A stretch of 64,000 bases of DNA from Macrobrachium rosenbergii (taxonomy: Eukaryota; Arthropoda; Malacostraca; Decapoda; Palaemonidae): the NCBI RefSeq assembly GCF_040412425.1, contig NC_089766.1:18610774-18674773 (forward strand), read 5' to 3'. Made by a program: the position numbers and the translations under genes. Below are positions 48,901 to 60,538 of the stretch, piece by piece; within the stretch, counting starts at the first letter, position 1; the number at the start of each line of letters is the position of its first letter. The notes beneath the pieces were generated by a model. It was not told where the DNA came from, did no database searches, and was given only the letters and a program-made list of their open reading frames with translations.

Positions 48901-49890
48901 AAATTACCGTGTAATGAGTAATATGTCACAGTCAGTGCTTCAGATGACCGACATAAGTAAAGCCGCACATTCTTCTTCTGTTAGCCACGTTTCAGTCCAG
49001 AGGAGGCGAGTTGTCTTCTTCTTCTCGAACAGCTGGAGAAATTTTCTCATTCAGTTGTCATTTTCGTTCGCAGCAGTAGCAACAAAAACACACAGATCAG
49101 CCTTCTTCGCTTCAAGAAGAATAACGGAATAGCAGGCTCAGCACAAATGCAGAATTCAGCTTAAAATTATATCCGTACTTCAAGCCTGAGTCAGCCAGCC
49201 CAGTCATAGCCAGTCGTTTAGGAACAACTTTACCCATCTTCAAACAGCCAGATTTAGGCTTCTTCTTTTTTTTGTAAAGATGACAACTGCAGACTTTTCA
49301 GAGCAAAGCTCTGAAAAAGCAAGAATGGCAAAGTTAGACATTATTGCCCTCATTTGGGAAGACCTTCAAAATATTATGAAACCTCAAACTAAAATGAAAG
49401 AAATTTCTCGTCTGAAGGCCAAGGCAAGGAGGATGAAAGATTCGAAAGTTGCAGAGATACGCAAGTTCCTGGCAAATCAGAAGGCTCTGAAAAAACTGAA
49501 GCTAGAGGAAGCAGCTATGGCTAGACAGGAGAGAAAGCAGCGAAAACGAAGCCAAGAGCAGCGGGAGAAGGAAAAGATGTGGCAGGAGGTAACAACACTG
49601 GGATGGAGACTTCGCTTAGTTCAGTCATAACTTAACGTCCCTTCTCTAAATACTTGGACCTCTCTCTTCCCATTCTTCTTCAATACCAAACGTGGTGTTG
49701 TATTGATGCAACGTTGGTGGGACTTGGTGCCTCTCTTTTACGAACAGAAATGATAACTGAAGATGAAATGACCAAAGGACTCTCCAATGATTCGAAAAGG
49801 AGAAGGATGAAACCGCTCATCTACCAGGACTGGGGACGTGAAGGGACAACAGAAGGATGTGCAGCTGCTTATGTGTTGAATCTCAGAGAG
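48900..49890 (+). other. Non-repeat island between the array halves
   Basis: About 1 kb that is not monomer-derived, carrying the coiled-coil frame at 49280-49630 and a further open frame. No mirror copy is seen on the left side, so the palindrome centre is interrupted by unique sequence. Confidence 0.55.
49280..49630 (+). CDS. Hypothetical 116-residue charged coiled-coil frame
   Basis: Starts at an ATG after a pyrimidine-rich tract and runs 116 codons to TAA. Residues 35-105 are very rich in Lys, Arg, Glu and Gln with heptad-like spacing of Leu, Met and Ala (for example KLKLEEAAMARQERKQRKRS), predicting a long basic coiled coil. A possible donor (CAGGAG|GTAACA) near 49588 would make it an exon ending before the last 14 codons. 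I do not recognise the family. Such frames can be parts of transposon-encoded proteins. It is not in simple repeat sequence, and its codon pattern is unlike the surrounding array. Confidence 0.4.
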   Translation: MTTADFSEQSSEKARMAKLDIIALIWEDLQNIMKPQTKMKEISRLKAKARRMKDSKVAEIRKFLANQKALKKLKLEEAAMARQERKQRKRSQEQREKEKMWQEVTTLGWRLRLVQS

Positions 49891-50025
49891 AGCCACTGTA
49901 CCACTGACTGTGGTATGAACACCCTCATTGCAGGTGGGGCAGTGAGGAGTCGAAATCATGGTTGGGGGTGCAATGGCAACTGCTCAGCCAAGAATTCTCA
50001 AATGGCTCCTTTCGGGAGACACTAG
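49654..50025 (+). CDS. Hypothetical 123-residue frame running into the array
   Basis: Open frame whose second half (SHCTTDCGMNTLIAGG and on) is the array-flanking sequence and whose end enters the first monomer. The first half (MDLSLPILLQYQTWCCIDAT) has no mirror copy. The matching segment at the outer right edge reads SHCTTNCGTNTLTAGGEE, so that 20-residue stretch is conserved in frame between copies. This may mark an old exon. No family recognised. Confidence 0.3.
   Translation: MDLSLPILLQYQTWCCIDATLVGLGASLLRTEMITEDEMTKGLSNDSKRRRMKPLIYQDWGREGTTEGCAAAYVLNLRESHCTTDCGMNTLIAGGAVRSRNHGWGCNGNCSAKNSQMAPFGRH
49890..50025 (+). repeat. Array-flanking sequence, copy 2 (inner edge)
   Basis: Same segment as 42600-42690 and 57610-57715, in the plus orientation, at the inner start of the right array half. 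It includes 'ccactgtaccactgactgtgg' in broken form and 'cgaaatcatggttggggg', then passes straight into monomer sequence ('ctcaaatggctcctttcggg'). Confidence 0.65.
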
Positions 50026-53000
50026 GGTGAGTGCCAACTCGATGTGCAGTGGGCAACATTGGGTCGACCGCCAGCTCCCACGTGGGAGCAAGTACTCAGG
50101 ACCCAGTGTTTGGCCCAGTGTGTGGTGGGCACATTAGCCCACTGCTCGGCCCAGTTCTCCCTGCGTTCTTCTGGGGAGGCATCAACGAGTGCTTGGCCCA
50201 GTGTGTAGGGCACACTGGGTCAACCGGCCGGCCAAGAGTTCTCCCCATGGCTCTTCCGGGAGGCACTTGGATCAGTGCTTGGCCCAGTGTGTGGTGGGCA
50301 CACTGGGTCGACCGCTCGACCCAGAGTTCTCCTCAAGTGGCTCCTTCGGGGAGGCACTTGGACGAGCGCTTGGCCCAGTGGTGTGGTGGGGCGGTCGTTC
50401 GACCGCCGCCAAGAGTGCCCTCCTTCGCGGCTCTTCAGGGAACACCTGGACGAGCAAGTTTGGCCCAGTGTGTAGTGGCGCACACTGGTTCACCGCCGCC
50501 CAGAGTTCCTCCCGGCGGCTCCCTGGGGAGCAAATTCTGACGAGTGCTTGGGCCCAGGTGGGGGTGGCACACTGTTCGACCACCGTCAGCCTCCCCCATA
50601 TGGCTCTTCCGGGGAAGCCAATTCTGGATCGAAAGTGCTTGGCCCAGTGTGTGGTGGGCACACTGGTCTGACCGCTCAGCCCAGAGTGCTCCTCCCTCAT
50701 GTGGCTCCTTCTGGGGAGGCACTTGGACGATCTGGGCCCAGTGTGTGGTGGCACACTGCTCGACCGCCGGCCAAGAGTTCTCCCTCAAGTGGCTCCTTCA
50801 GGGGAAGCACTTTGACGAGTGCTTGACCCACAGGTGTGGTGGGCAATATTAAGTCGACCACTGGCCAAGAAAGCCTCTCATGTGGCTCCTTCGGGAGGCA
50901 CTTGCACGAAAAGCTTGGCCCAGTGTGTGAAACGTCTGCTGACCGCCTCAATAAGAGTTCTCTCTCAAGTGGTCTTTGGGAGGCACTTGACGAGTGCTTG
51001 GCCCAGTGGTGGTGGGCGCCACTGTTCGGACCGCCAGCCCAGAGTCTCTCCCTCATGTGGCTCCTCTGGGAAGCACTTGGACGAGTGATTGGCCCAGTGT
51101 GTGGTGGGGCACACTGGTCAACCACTCGCCCAGAGTTCTCCTCAAGAGGCTCTTCCGGGAGGCACTCATCCAGGCACTAGGGATGAGTGCTGGCTCCAGT
51201 GTGGCTCCTTCGGGGGAGGCACCAGGGACGAGTGTTGGCCCAGTGTGTGTGGTGTGGGTACATTAGTCGACCGCCGCTCCAGAGTTTTCCCCTAAGGGTC
51301 TTCGGGAGGCACTTGACGAGGCTGGCCCAGTGTGTGGTGGGCACACTGGGTCGACCGCTCGGCCCACAGTTCTCCTCATGTGGGCTCTTCGGGCAACACC
51401 CTGGACGAGTGCCATCCAGTGTGTATGGGGCAACACTGGGTCGACCGGGTCGACCCAGAGTTCTCCTCAAGTGCTCCCTTCGGGAGAGGCACTTGATCTA
51501 GTGCTTGGCCCAGTGTGTGGTGGGCACACTGGTTCGACCGTCGGCCAAGAGTTTCTCTCAAGGGTCTTCTGGGAGCACTTGACGAAAGTGCTTGACCCAG
51601 TGTGTGGTGGGCACAATTGGGTCGACCTGGCCAAGAATTCCTCCTCATGTGGCCTCTCGGGAGGCACTGGACGAGTGCTTACCCAGTGGTGTGGTGGCAC
51701 ACTGGGCCGACCGCTCGCCCAGAGTTCTCCTCAAGTGGCTCCTTTGGGAGGCACTGACGAGGCTTGGCCCAGTGTGTGGTGGGCACACCGGTTCGACCGC
51801 CGGCCCAGAGCCCTTCCTCGTTCCTTCGGGGGAAAGACTTGGACGAGTGATTGGCCCAGTGTGTGGTGTGTAACACTGGGTCAACCACTGGCCCAGAGTT
51901 CTCTCAAGAGGTTCCTTCGGGGCGGCACTCATCCAGGCACTAGGACGAGTGCTTGGCCCAGTGTGTGGCTCCTTCGGGGAGGCACTAGGACGAGTGCTTG
52001 GCCCAGTGTGTGGTGGGCACATTAGGTCGACCGCTCGGCCCAGAGTTCTCCTCAAGTGCGCCATGAGGCACTTCTGGACAGCAAGCTGGCCCAATGTGTG
52101 GTGTAGGCACACTGGGCCTAATCGTCGTGCCAAGAGTTCTCCTCATGTGGCTCGGGAGGCACTTGACGAGTGCTTGGCCCAGTTTGTGGTGGGCACTGGC
52201 TCCACCGCTGACCCTGTAGTCCTCGTGGCTCCTGGGAGGCACGTGACAAGTGCTGGCCCAGTGTGTGGTGGCAAACTGTCTGACCATCCAGCCAAGAGTT
52301 CTCAAGTGAGTTCTTCTGGGAAGACTTTGACGAGTGCTTTCTGGCCCAGGATGTGGTGGGCACATTGGGTCGACCTGGCCAAGAGTTCTCCCTATGTGGC
52401 TCCTTCGGGAGGCACTTGACGAGTGTTTGGCCTAGTGTGTGGTGGGCACATTGGTCGACTGCTAGGCCCAGAGTTCTCTCGTGGTCTTCTGGGAAGCACT
52501 GGACGAAAGTGCTTGCCCGTGTGTGGTGGGCACACTGGGTCAACCACTCGGCCCAGAGTTCTCAAGAGGCTCCTTCGGGGAGGCACTCATCCAGGCACTA
52601 GGATGAGTGCTTGGCCCAGTGTGTGGCTCCTTCGGGGAGGCACTAGGTCGAGTGCTTGGCACAGTGTGTGTGGTGGGCACATTGGGTTGACAGCTCGGCC
52701 CACAGTTCTCTAAGTGGGTTCCTCGGGGGAGGCACCCAGGACCCAGTGCTTTGGCCCAGTGTGTGTGGGGGCACACTGGGCCCACCACTGCCCAGAGTTC
52801 TCCTCAAGTGGTTCCTCCCGGGGAGACACTTTAGGACGCAGTGGCTTGGCCCAGTGTGTGGTGGGTTAATATTAAGTCGCAATTTCACTGCCCAGAGTTC
52901 TCTCAAGTGCTCCTGGGAGACACTAGATGAAAGGCGGCCCAGTGTGTGGTGGGCACACTGGTTCGACCGCCGGCCCAGAGTGCCCTCCTCATGTGGTCTT

Positions 53001-56000
53001 CTTCGGGGAAGCACTTGGATGAGTGATACCCAGTGTGGTGGGCACACTGTCGGACCACTGGCTCAGAGTTCTCCTCAAGAGGCTCCTCTTCGGGAGGCAC
53101 TCATCCCAGTGGATGAGGTTCTCCCCGAAGGGAGTTTGAGGAGAACCTGCCGAGCAAGACTCCAGTGTAAGCTCATCACATCACTGGGCAGCTATTCAGT
53201 GTGCCTTCTCTAAGTGAAAGCCACATGAACTTGGTCGCAGCGGTCGACCAGGTGTCACGTTCTGGGTCGGGCACCGTCCAGCGCCTGGGATGAGTGCTTC
53301 GGGCCCAGTGCGGTGGGCACATTAGGTCGACCGCCGGCCCAGAAAGCCTCCCTGCGGGCCCTTCTGGGAGGCACTTGATCTAGTGGCTTGGCCCAGTGTG
53401 TGATGGCACACTGTCGACCACTCGCCAAGAGTCTCTCCCCAGCGGTTCCTCTCGGGAGGCAAGCACCACCCTGGACGAGTGCTTGGCCCAGTGTGTGGTG
53501 CACACACTGGGTCGACCGCTCAGCCCAGAGTTCCCTGCGGCTCCTTTGGGAGGCACTACCAGTGCTTGCCCAGTGTGTGGTGGGTAATACTGGTTCGACC
53601 GCTCGGCCCACAGCGTTCCTCCCAGTGGTTCTTCCGGCAAGCACTTGGATCGCAGTGATTGGCCCAGTGTGTGGTGGGCACACTGGGTCAACCACTGGCC
53701 CAGAGTTCTCCCTCAAGAGGCTCTTCCGGGCAGACTCATCCAGGCACCAGGACGAGAGTGCTTGGCCCAGTGTGTGGTTCCTCCGGGAGGCACTGAACGA
53801 GTGTCGGGCCCAGTGTGTGGTGGGCAACACGCTGACAGCCTGTCCAGAGCTCCCCTCGGCGGGTCTCTTCCGGGAGGCATTTGACAGTGTTTGTCTAGTG
53901 TGTGGTGGGCATTAATGCAGTCTGGGATCGCCGCCAAGAGTTCTCCCAAGTGGTTCTTCCGGGAGGCACTTGGACGAGTGCTTGGCCCAGTGGTGGGCAC
54001 ACTACCGGGTCGGCCCAGCAGGTTCTCCTCAAGTGGCTCCTTCGGGAAGCACTTGACTAGTGCTTGGCCCAGTGTGTGTCAGGCATTCCGTCAACCACTC
54101 GGGCCCAGAGTTCTCCTCATGGTTCCTTCGGGAGGCACTTGACGAGTGCTTGGCCCAGTGTGGTGGGCACACTGGGTCGACCGCCTGGCCCATAGTTCTC
54201 CTGGCAACAGCCTCTCGGGAGCAGCACTAGGACGAGTGCTTGGCCCAGTGTGTGGTGGGCACATTGGGTCGGCCGCTAGGCCCAGAGTTCTCCTCAAGTG
54301 GTTCCTTCTGGGAAGCACTGATCAGTGCCACGCAGCGTGGTGGCAACCAGGCCGACCGGGTCAGCCTGGTGAGTTCTCCTCGCGGGCCTCGGGAGGCACT
54401 GACCGAGCGCTGGCTCCAGTGTGTGTGGCACACTGGGGTCGACCGCCGCTGGCGGGTCTCTCCCCTGCTGCTCCTTCCGGGAGGCACTTGAAGAGCGCTG
54501 GCCCAGTGTGTGGTGGGCACACTGGGTCGCATCGCCGCCCAGAGTTCTCTCAAGTGGCTCCTTCTGGGAGGCACGGACAAGCGCTTGGCCCAGTGTGTGG
54601 TGGCACACTGGGTCGACCCCTGGTCTGTGTGAGTTCTCTCAAGTGGCTCCTTCGGGGAGGCACTTGGACGAGTGCTTGGCCCAGTGTGTGGTGGGCACAC
54701 TGGGTCAACCGCTTGGCCCAGAGTTCTCCTTAAGTGGCTTCTTCGGGGAGGCACTAGGACGAGTGCTTGGCCCAGAGTGTGGAGGGCACATTGGGTCGAC
54801 CGCTAGGCCCAGAGTCTCCTCAAGTGGTTCCTTCGTTGAGGCACTAGGATCTGGCAAGCTTAGCCCAGTGTGTGGTAGGCACCTGGGTCCAGTGTGTGGT
54901 GGGCACCTGGCCCAGTGTGTGGTGGGCACACTGACGACCGCTGGCTCCAGAAAGTTCTCTCAAGTGGCTCCTTCGGGAAGGCACTTGGACGAGTGCTTGG
55001 CCCAGAGTGTGGTGGCACACTGGGCTCCATCGCCGCCAAGAGTTCTCCTCACAGGCTCCTCTTCCGGGAGTAGCACCTAGACGAGTGCTTGGCCCAGTGT
55101 GTGGTGGGTACATTGGGCTGACTACTGGCCCAGAGTTCTCAAGAGACCTTTTTGGGGCACTCATCCAGGCACTAGAACGAGTGCTTGGCCCAGTGTATGG
55201 CTCCGGGAGGCACTAGGTCGAGTGCTTGGCCCAGTGTGTGTGGTGGGCACATTGGGTTGACAGCTCGGCCCAGAGTTCTCCTCAAGTGGTTCCTTCTCGG
55301 GAGGCATTTGGACGTTGCAGCTGGCTCCAGTGTGTGGTGGGCACACTTGTTCGACCGCTCGGCCCAGAGTTCTCCTCAAGGGGCTCCTTCGGGGAGGCAC
55401 TTCAGGACGAGTGCTTGGCCCAGTGTGTGGTGGGCACATTGGGTCGACTGCTCAGCCCAGAGTTCTCCTCAAGTGTCCTTCTAGGAAGCACCTGGTCGAA
55501 AGGCTGGCTCCAGTGTGTGTTGGGCACACTGTCGACTGGCCATCAAGAGTTCTCCTCGTTGCTCTTTCTGGGAGGCACTTACCAGAGTGTTGGCCCAGTG
55601 TGGTGGGCACACTGTCAACCGCCACCCAGAGTTCTCTCAAGTGGCTTTCTTCAGGGAAAACCAGGACGAGTGTTTGGCCCAGTGTGGTGGGCACATTGGG
55701 TCGACCACTAGGCCCAGAAGTCCTCCCCTGCGGAATTCCTTCGGGAGGCACTAGGACGGAGTGCTCAGGCCCAGTGTGTGTGGTGGGCACTTGCCCAGTG
55801 TGTGGTGGGCACACTGGGCCGACCACTCTGGCCAAGAGTTCTCCTCGCGGCTCCTTCGGGAGGCACTGGACAAGGCTGGGCCCAGTGTGTGGTGGGCACA
55901 CTGTCGACCGCTGCCCAGAGTTTTCCCTGCAAGTGGTTCCTTCGGGAGGAACTTGACGAGCACTTGGGCCCAGTGTGTGGTGGCACACTGGGTCAACTGC

Positions 56001-57600
56001 CCGGCCCAGCCTCAAGTGGCCCTTCCTGGGAGGCACTCAGGATCGAGTGCTTGGCCCAGTGTGTGGTGTGGGCACACTGGTCGACCGTACACCCAGAGTT
56101 CTCTCGTGGTTCCTCGGGAGGCACTGGGACGAGTGCTTAGCCCAGTGTGTGTGTAGGCACTTGGCTCCAGTGGGTGTGGTGGGCAACACTGGTCGACTGT
56201 CTCGGCCCAGAGTTCTCCCCGGCGGGTTCTTCCTGGGGAGGCACTTGATCGAGTGCTTGGCCCAGTGTGTGGTGAGCACACTGGCCGACCACCCAGCCCA
56301 GCCCTCCTGCTGCCTCCTCGGGGGAGGCACTGGGCGTGCTTGGCCCAGTGTGGTGGGTACCGGGCTGGGTCGACTGCTCTCGACCCAGAGTTCTCCCCTG
56401 CGGCTCCTTCAGAGGCACTCTGGACTGAGTGCTTGGCCCAGTAGGCAGGGCACACTGGGTCGACCACTCGGCCCAGAGTTCTCTCGTGGCTCCTTCTGGG
56501 GAGGCACAGGGACCAGTGCTTGGCCCAGTGTGTATTCTTCGGGAGGTACCAAGACGAGTGCTTGGCCCAGTGTGTGTGTGGTGGGTACATTGGTTTGACA
56601 GTTCGGCCCAGAGTTCTCCCTCAAGTGGCTCCTCCGGGAGGCACCAAGACGAGTGCTTGAGCCCAGTGTGGTAGGCACCTTGGGTCAAACGCTCAGCCCA
56701 GAGTTCTCCCCGTGGTTCTCCAGGAGGCACTAGGGACGAGTGCCGCCCAGGCGTGGTAGGCACACTGGTCGACCGCTCGACCCAGAGTTCTCCTCAACTG
56801 GCTCCCTTTGGGAGGCACTTGACTGATGTTTAGCCCAGTGGAGTGGTGGGCAAGACTGATTGACCACTCGGCCTGTATCTCCCTCAAGTGGCTTCTCAGG
56901 GAGTGCACTAGGACGAGTGCTTGGCCCAGAGTGTAGGGGAGCTGGTCGACCACTCACCACAGTTCCCTCAAGTGGTTCCTTTGGGGAGGCACTGACGGAG
57001 TGCTTAGCCCAGCGTGTGTGTGGGGTATTGGGTCGACCGCTCGGCCCAGAGTTCTACTTTCTAAGTGGTTTTCTGTGGAGGCACTAGGACGAGTGCTTAG
57101 CCCAGAGTGTGGTGGTCACATTGGGTCAACCGCTAGGCCCAGAGTTCTCCTCAAGTGGTTCCTTTGGGGAGGCACTAGGATGAGTGCTTACTCCAGTGTG
57201 TGTGGTGGGCACATTGGGTCTGAATTGCCGTCCCAGAGTTCTCCTCAAGAAGCCTGACTAATTAGCCTAGAGTTTCTCAAGTGGTTCTTCCGGGAGGCAC
57301 TAGGACTGGTGGGGACATTGGGTCAACTGCTTGGCCCAGAGTTCTCTCAAATGGCTCCTTCTGGGGAGGCATCACCAGACAAGCGCACTAGGGGCAAGTG
57401 CTTGCCCCAGTGTGTGTGGTGGGCACATTGGGTCAACTGCTCGGCCCAGAGTTCTCCTCAAATGGCTCCTTTGGGAGGCCCTTGGACGAGTGCTTGTCCC
57501 AGTGTGTGGTGGGCACATTGGATTGGTCGACTGCTCGGCCCAGAGTTCTCTTCAAATGGCTCCTTTGGGAGGCACTAGAGCAGGAAGTTCAGCTGCAAAC
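50010..57600 (+). repeat. 91-bp minisatellite array, right half
   Basis: About 83 head-to-tail monomers. The consensus in order is 'gagttctcctcaagtggctc', 'cttcggggaggcacttggac', 'gagtgcttggcccagtgtgt', 'ggtgggcacactgggtcgac', 'cgctcggcccag'. Each has an inverted pair CCCAGTGTG / CACACTGGG around a 7-base loop. The best-preserved monomers lie at about 54600-55500 and 56900-57600. Since 91 is not a multiple of three, frames cycle through all phases, giving long meaningless frames up to 231 codons (for example 51330-52025). Confidence 0.95.
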
Positions 57601-57609
57601 TTTTGGTGT

Positions 57610-57715
57610 CACAGTGATAGCCACTGCACCACTAACTGTGGTACCAACACCCTCACTGCAGGAGGTGAGGAGGTGAAATCATGGTTAGGGTTGCACTGGT
57701 GACTGCTGGGATGCC
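57610..57715 (+). repeat. Array-flanking sequence, copy 3 (outer edge)
   Basis: Same segment in the plus orientation at the outer end of the right array half, mirrored by 42600-42690. It is therefore a direct repeat with copy 2 and an inverted repeat with copy 1. Confidence 0.7.
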
Positions 57716-58029
57716 GTGCATGCATACGCAGTTGCATGTCTGGTTCCTCTTCTTCAGTGCCCTCTGTAGCTGGGTGGTCAGCAGTCTGGGACCCAAGGGA
57801 AGGGTAGAATATGTTTGAACTGCAAGTGATCATCATGAACAAGCTGGCTGGGGTTATCTCATCCACGTGAAGAACCTGCTGAGATGCAGCTATTAGACTA
57901 GAAATAAGAGGACAGAAGCCATCAAATTGAAAGAATGGTAAGACGAACTCTCTTGGCAAAAATTAAAGACAGAGACTTACAGTTGGCGAGTTCAGCATGG
58001 ATGGAGCCTCATAACCATTAGTTATTCAA

Positions 58030-58310
58030 TCAGAAGGCAACCAGGACAACAGACGGCAACCAAAGGGACTCCAGAAGGAAACCACAGGGGCACCAGTAGG
58101 CAAACCTGAGGGCGACCAGAAGGCAACCTGAGGAACACCAAAAGGCAACCAGAAGGCAATCAGAGGGACACCAAAAGGCGACCAGAGGGACACCAGACAG
58201 CAACCAGAACACCAAAAGGCAACCAGAAGGCAATCAGAGGCACACCAAAAGGCGACCAGAGGGACACCAGAAGCAACCAGGACACGCACCAGAAGGCAAA
58301 CTAGAAGATA
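58030..58310 (+). repeat. Short minisatellite, right arm
   Basis: Repeats of 'aaggcaaccagaaggcaatc' and 'agagggacaccaaaaggcgacc' in alternation. The minus-strand frames of 67-87 codons (VAFWCPS-type repeats) read this tract. Confidence 0.8.
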
Positions 58311-58829
58311 ATTTATTGGACAAACTCAGAAAAACCGGTTTCTTCTAGCGTGCTATGTCCCCGACGAAGACGCCTAATAGAAAGATCTTCGTCACGTGGG
58401 CAAATAGTCGGACATTCCTGGATCTATTCTGCAGATGTCTTCTGTAATTTTATCAGAATAATCTTTTGTGTAGAAACTGCTTCATAAGGTACATTGTCAA
58501 AAAGACTTTCCCAGATCTGTAGAAAATCTTGCAAGACATACCAGTCACCCCTTCAGAATATCTTTCACCGATCAATTTTTTTGGTAACATATGCATGCCA
58601 GTCCTCCAGTCTGAGTGATCCTGGAGCCACAGGCATTATGAATCTGTGAGGCGTATTTCTATCCATTTTAGATATCAAGTGAATCCTATGAATGAGAAGC
58701 ACTTGATATTTTTTAGATTGTGACACAGCTATCCATACAGTTATAAATTGTCAGAGTCCACGGAGGAGGTTTTGTTATTTTGTTCAATGTGCTAAATTTT
58801 AAAGACAAAAATTTACGAGATTTCACTTG

Positions 58830-59200
58830 ACTGATTTATGGTGGTTTCAATGGTACTTGGTTACACTCAAAACCAAGCACTGGGACACCTGGGGCAACTC
58901 AGCGCTTAGGACGCATGTAAAGAGGTGTAAGATGGGTGACTGCACAGCACGATAATGAGATCCAGAAAGGCGAGATGAATTGCAAGGAACGGAAGCAGTG
59001 GAATCCAGGACTGTCTCAAAGCTGTACTCAAGAAGCAACAGTTAGAGGCATATGACTGAGTAAACTGAGTTGAAAAAAGTAATAGCAACAGGCTATATAA
59101 GGTGGATGCGACTGAAGGGACGCAAACAATCCTTAGCAATGTCTACAGTGCACCACATGAGTTGTGGCTATGGCACAACCTCTATGGGAATAATTTGAGT
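58830..59200 (-). repeat. Decapod dispersed repeat, copy 5 (right arm)
   Basis: Reverse complement of the left-arm copy: 'acaatccttagcaatgtctacagtgcaccacatgagttg' is present in pieces, and 'caaaaccaagcactgggacac' near 58870 matches the GTGCTTGG end of the family. Confidence 0.5.
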
Positions 59201-59969
59201 AGGGTAAAAATTATCCTCAAGTCCAGGGAATGTCACACTGGTTATTCCCTGTATAACTATTTTAACATAATAAACATTATAAGTCAAGCTGCCTGTTATT
59301 CTGTATAAATCATTTTAAAAATATAAGCATTAACATTAAAACTGGCCCACATTCTCACATAATGAAGGTGGTTGCAAACTTAAAAATAGTGAAACTTTTC
59401 TATTTTTAAGACTATTATAAACAATTTTTGTACTGCTATAAATATTTTGGAAGGATTTTTAATTTTTCACTATAATCATATTTTACTCATTAGGAACTTT
59501 CATATTCACGTAAAAGCATCCACCTCTAACTTTATAGTATCTGAGCACGAATCAAATACCTATGAAAATTAAGAGAATATCATATCATACACGCTGTCAA
59601 GATACCACATTCCTCTCTACGTGGGATTCTTCAGTTACCTTCCATTTACACTTGAGTCTGTTAACACTCCCTTCAAAATTTTATTTGATGCGCGCATATC
59701 TGTTCACATACTGTATTTTGTTTTTATAAATTTTTACCAAAATGTTTTATCAGTTCACTTTACTACAGACTACAGCACATTATCAGGCTCGAAATGCGCT
59801 CAGCAACATACCTGACTCTCTCGAGTCTGGATCTGTTGTGCAACAAACCATTTTTGCAATTTTTTACCACAGTTCAAGTGGACAACTAAAGCGTAACATA
59901 CAGCACCAAATTCAACTTGGACACAGTCAAAGGAATTAAGTGGAACATTTCAATTTTAACAATATCTAC

Positions 59970-60086
59970 CTTCACAATTCAAGTGATCTTATGGCGGACA
60001 AAACGCTTTAGTCCTTCTAGTATACAACAAACAGGGCTGCTCACCCTTTTGCTCCTCATGGTGAACCGTTCTCCAAAGTCGTCAGC
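59970..60086 (-). CDS. Spliced exon, right arm (mirror of 40280-40394)
   Basis: Reverse complement of the left-arm exon, with the same acceptor (ttccttttag), the same MRSKRVSSPVCC start and a donor GAAG|GTAGAT. The middle is shifted relative to the left arm, so the reading frame after residue 18 is not conserved. One of the two copies, or the assembly, carries errors. Confidence 0.35.
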
Positions 60087-60538
60087 CTAAAAGGAAAACA
60101 GTTAATCAGATACTGATAAATGTCTAAAGGTACAGAAATCATAGTACAATCTTTCAAAACTTACATACAAAGCTGCTGAGGAAACTCTTTCCCAATACGC
60201 ATCAGTTGTTTCAAGTAAAAGTTTTGCAAACTTTTCAGAACAGTACGTCAGCATAGACCACTTTCTTTGTAAACCCCACCAGGGACTTAACTTCATTGCA
60301 CTTTTGTTAGCTCAAGGTCATAAGTACAGTAGGGAAAAAATTGTTCCCAATGAAAATAATATACACATTTGGAGTACAATAAATTAGTCCATTTTGCTAA
60401 TGCTCCTCCGCAAATTATTGACGCTAACCAGATGTTCACCTTTTTCAGTATTTGTTTCCCTAAATACCCATATCAAATTTATTTCCATGCCAGGTTCATC
60501 ACAAGCACTATTGAGTTAACATTTACATAGTATTTCTT

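Noticed and set aside
50031..57578. Long open frames (up to 231 codons) in the right array, several Trp-, Gly- and Pro-rich
   Set aside because: The 91-bp monomer is almost free of stops in all frames and on both strands, and its length is not a multiple of three. The frames cycle through all readings of the same repeat and overlap each other.
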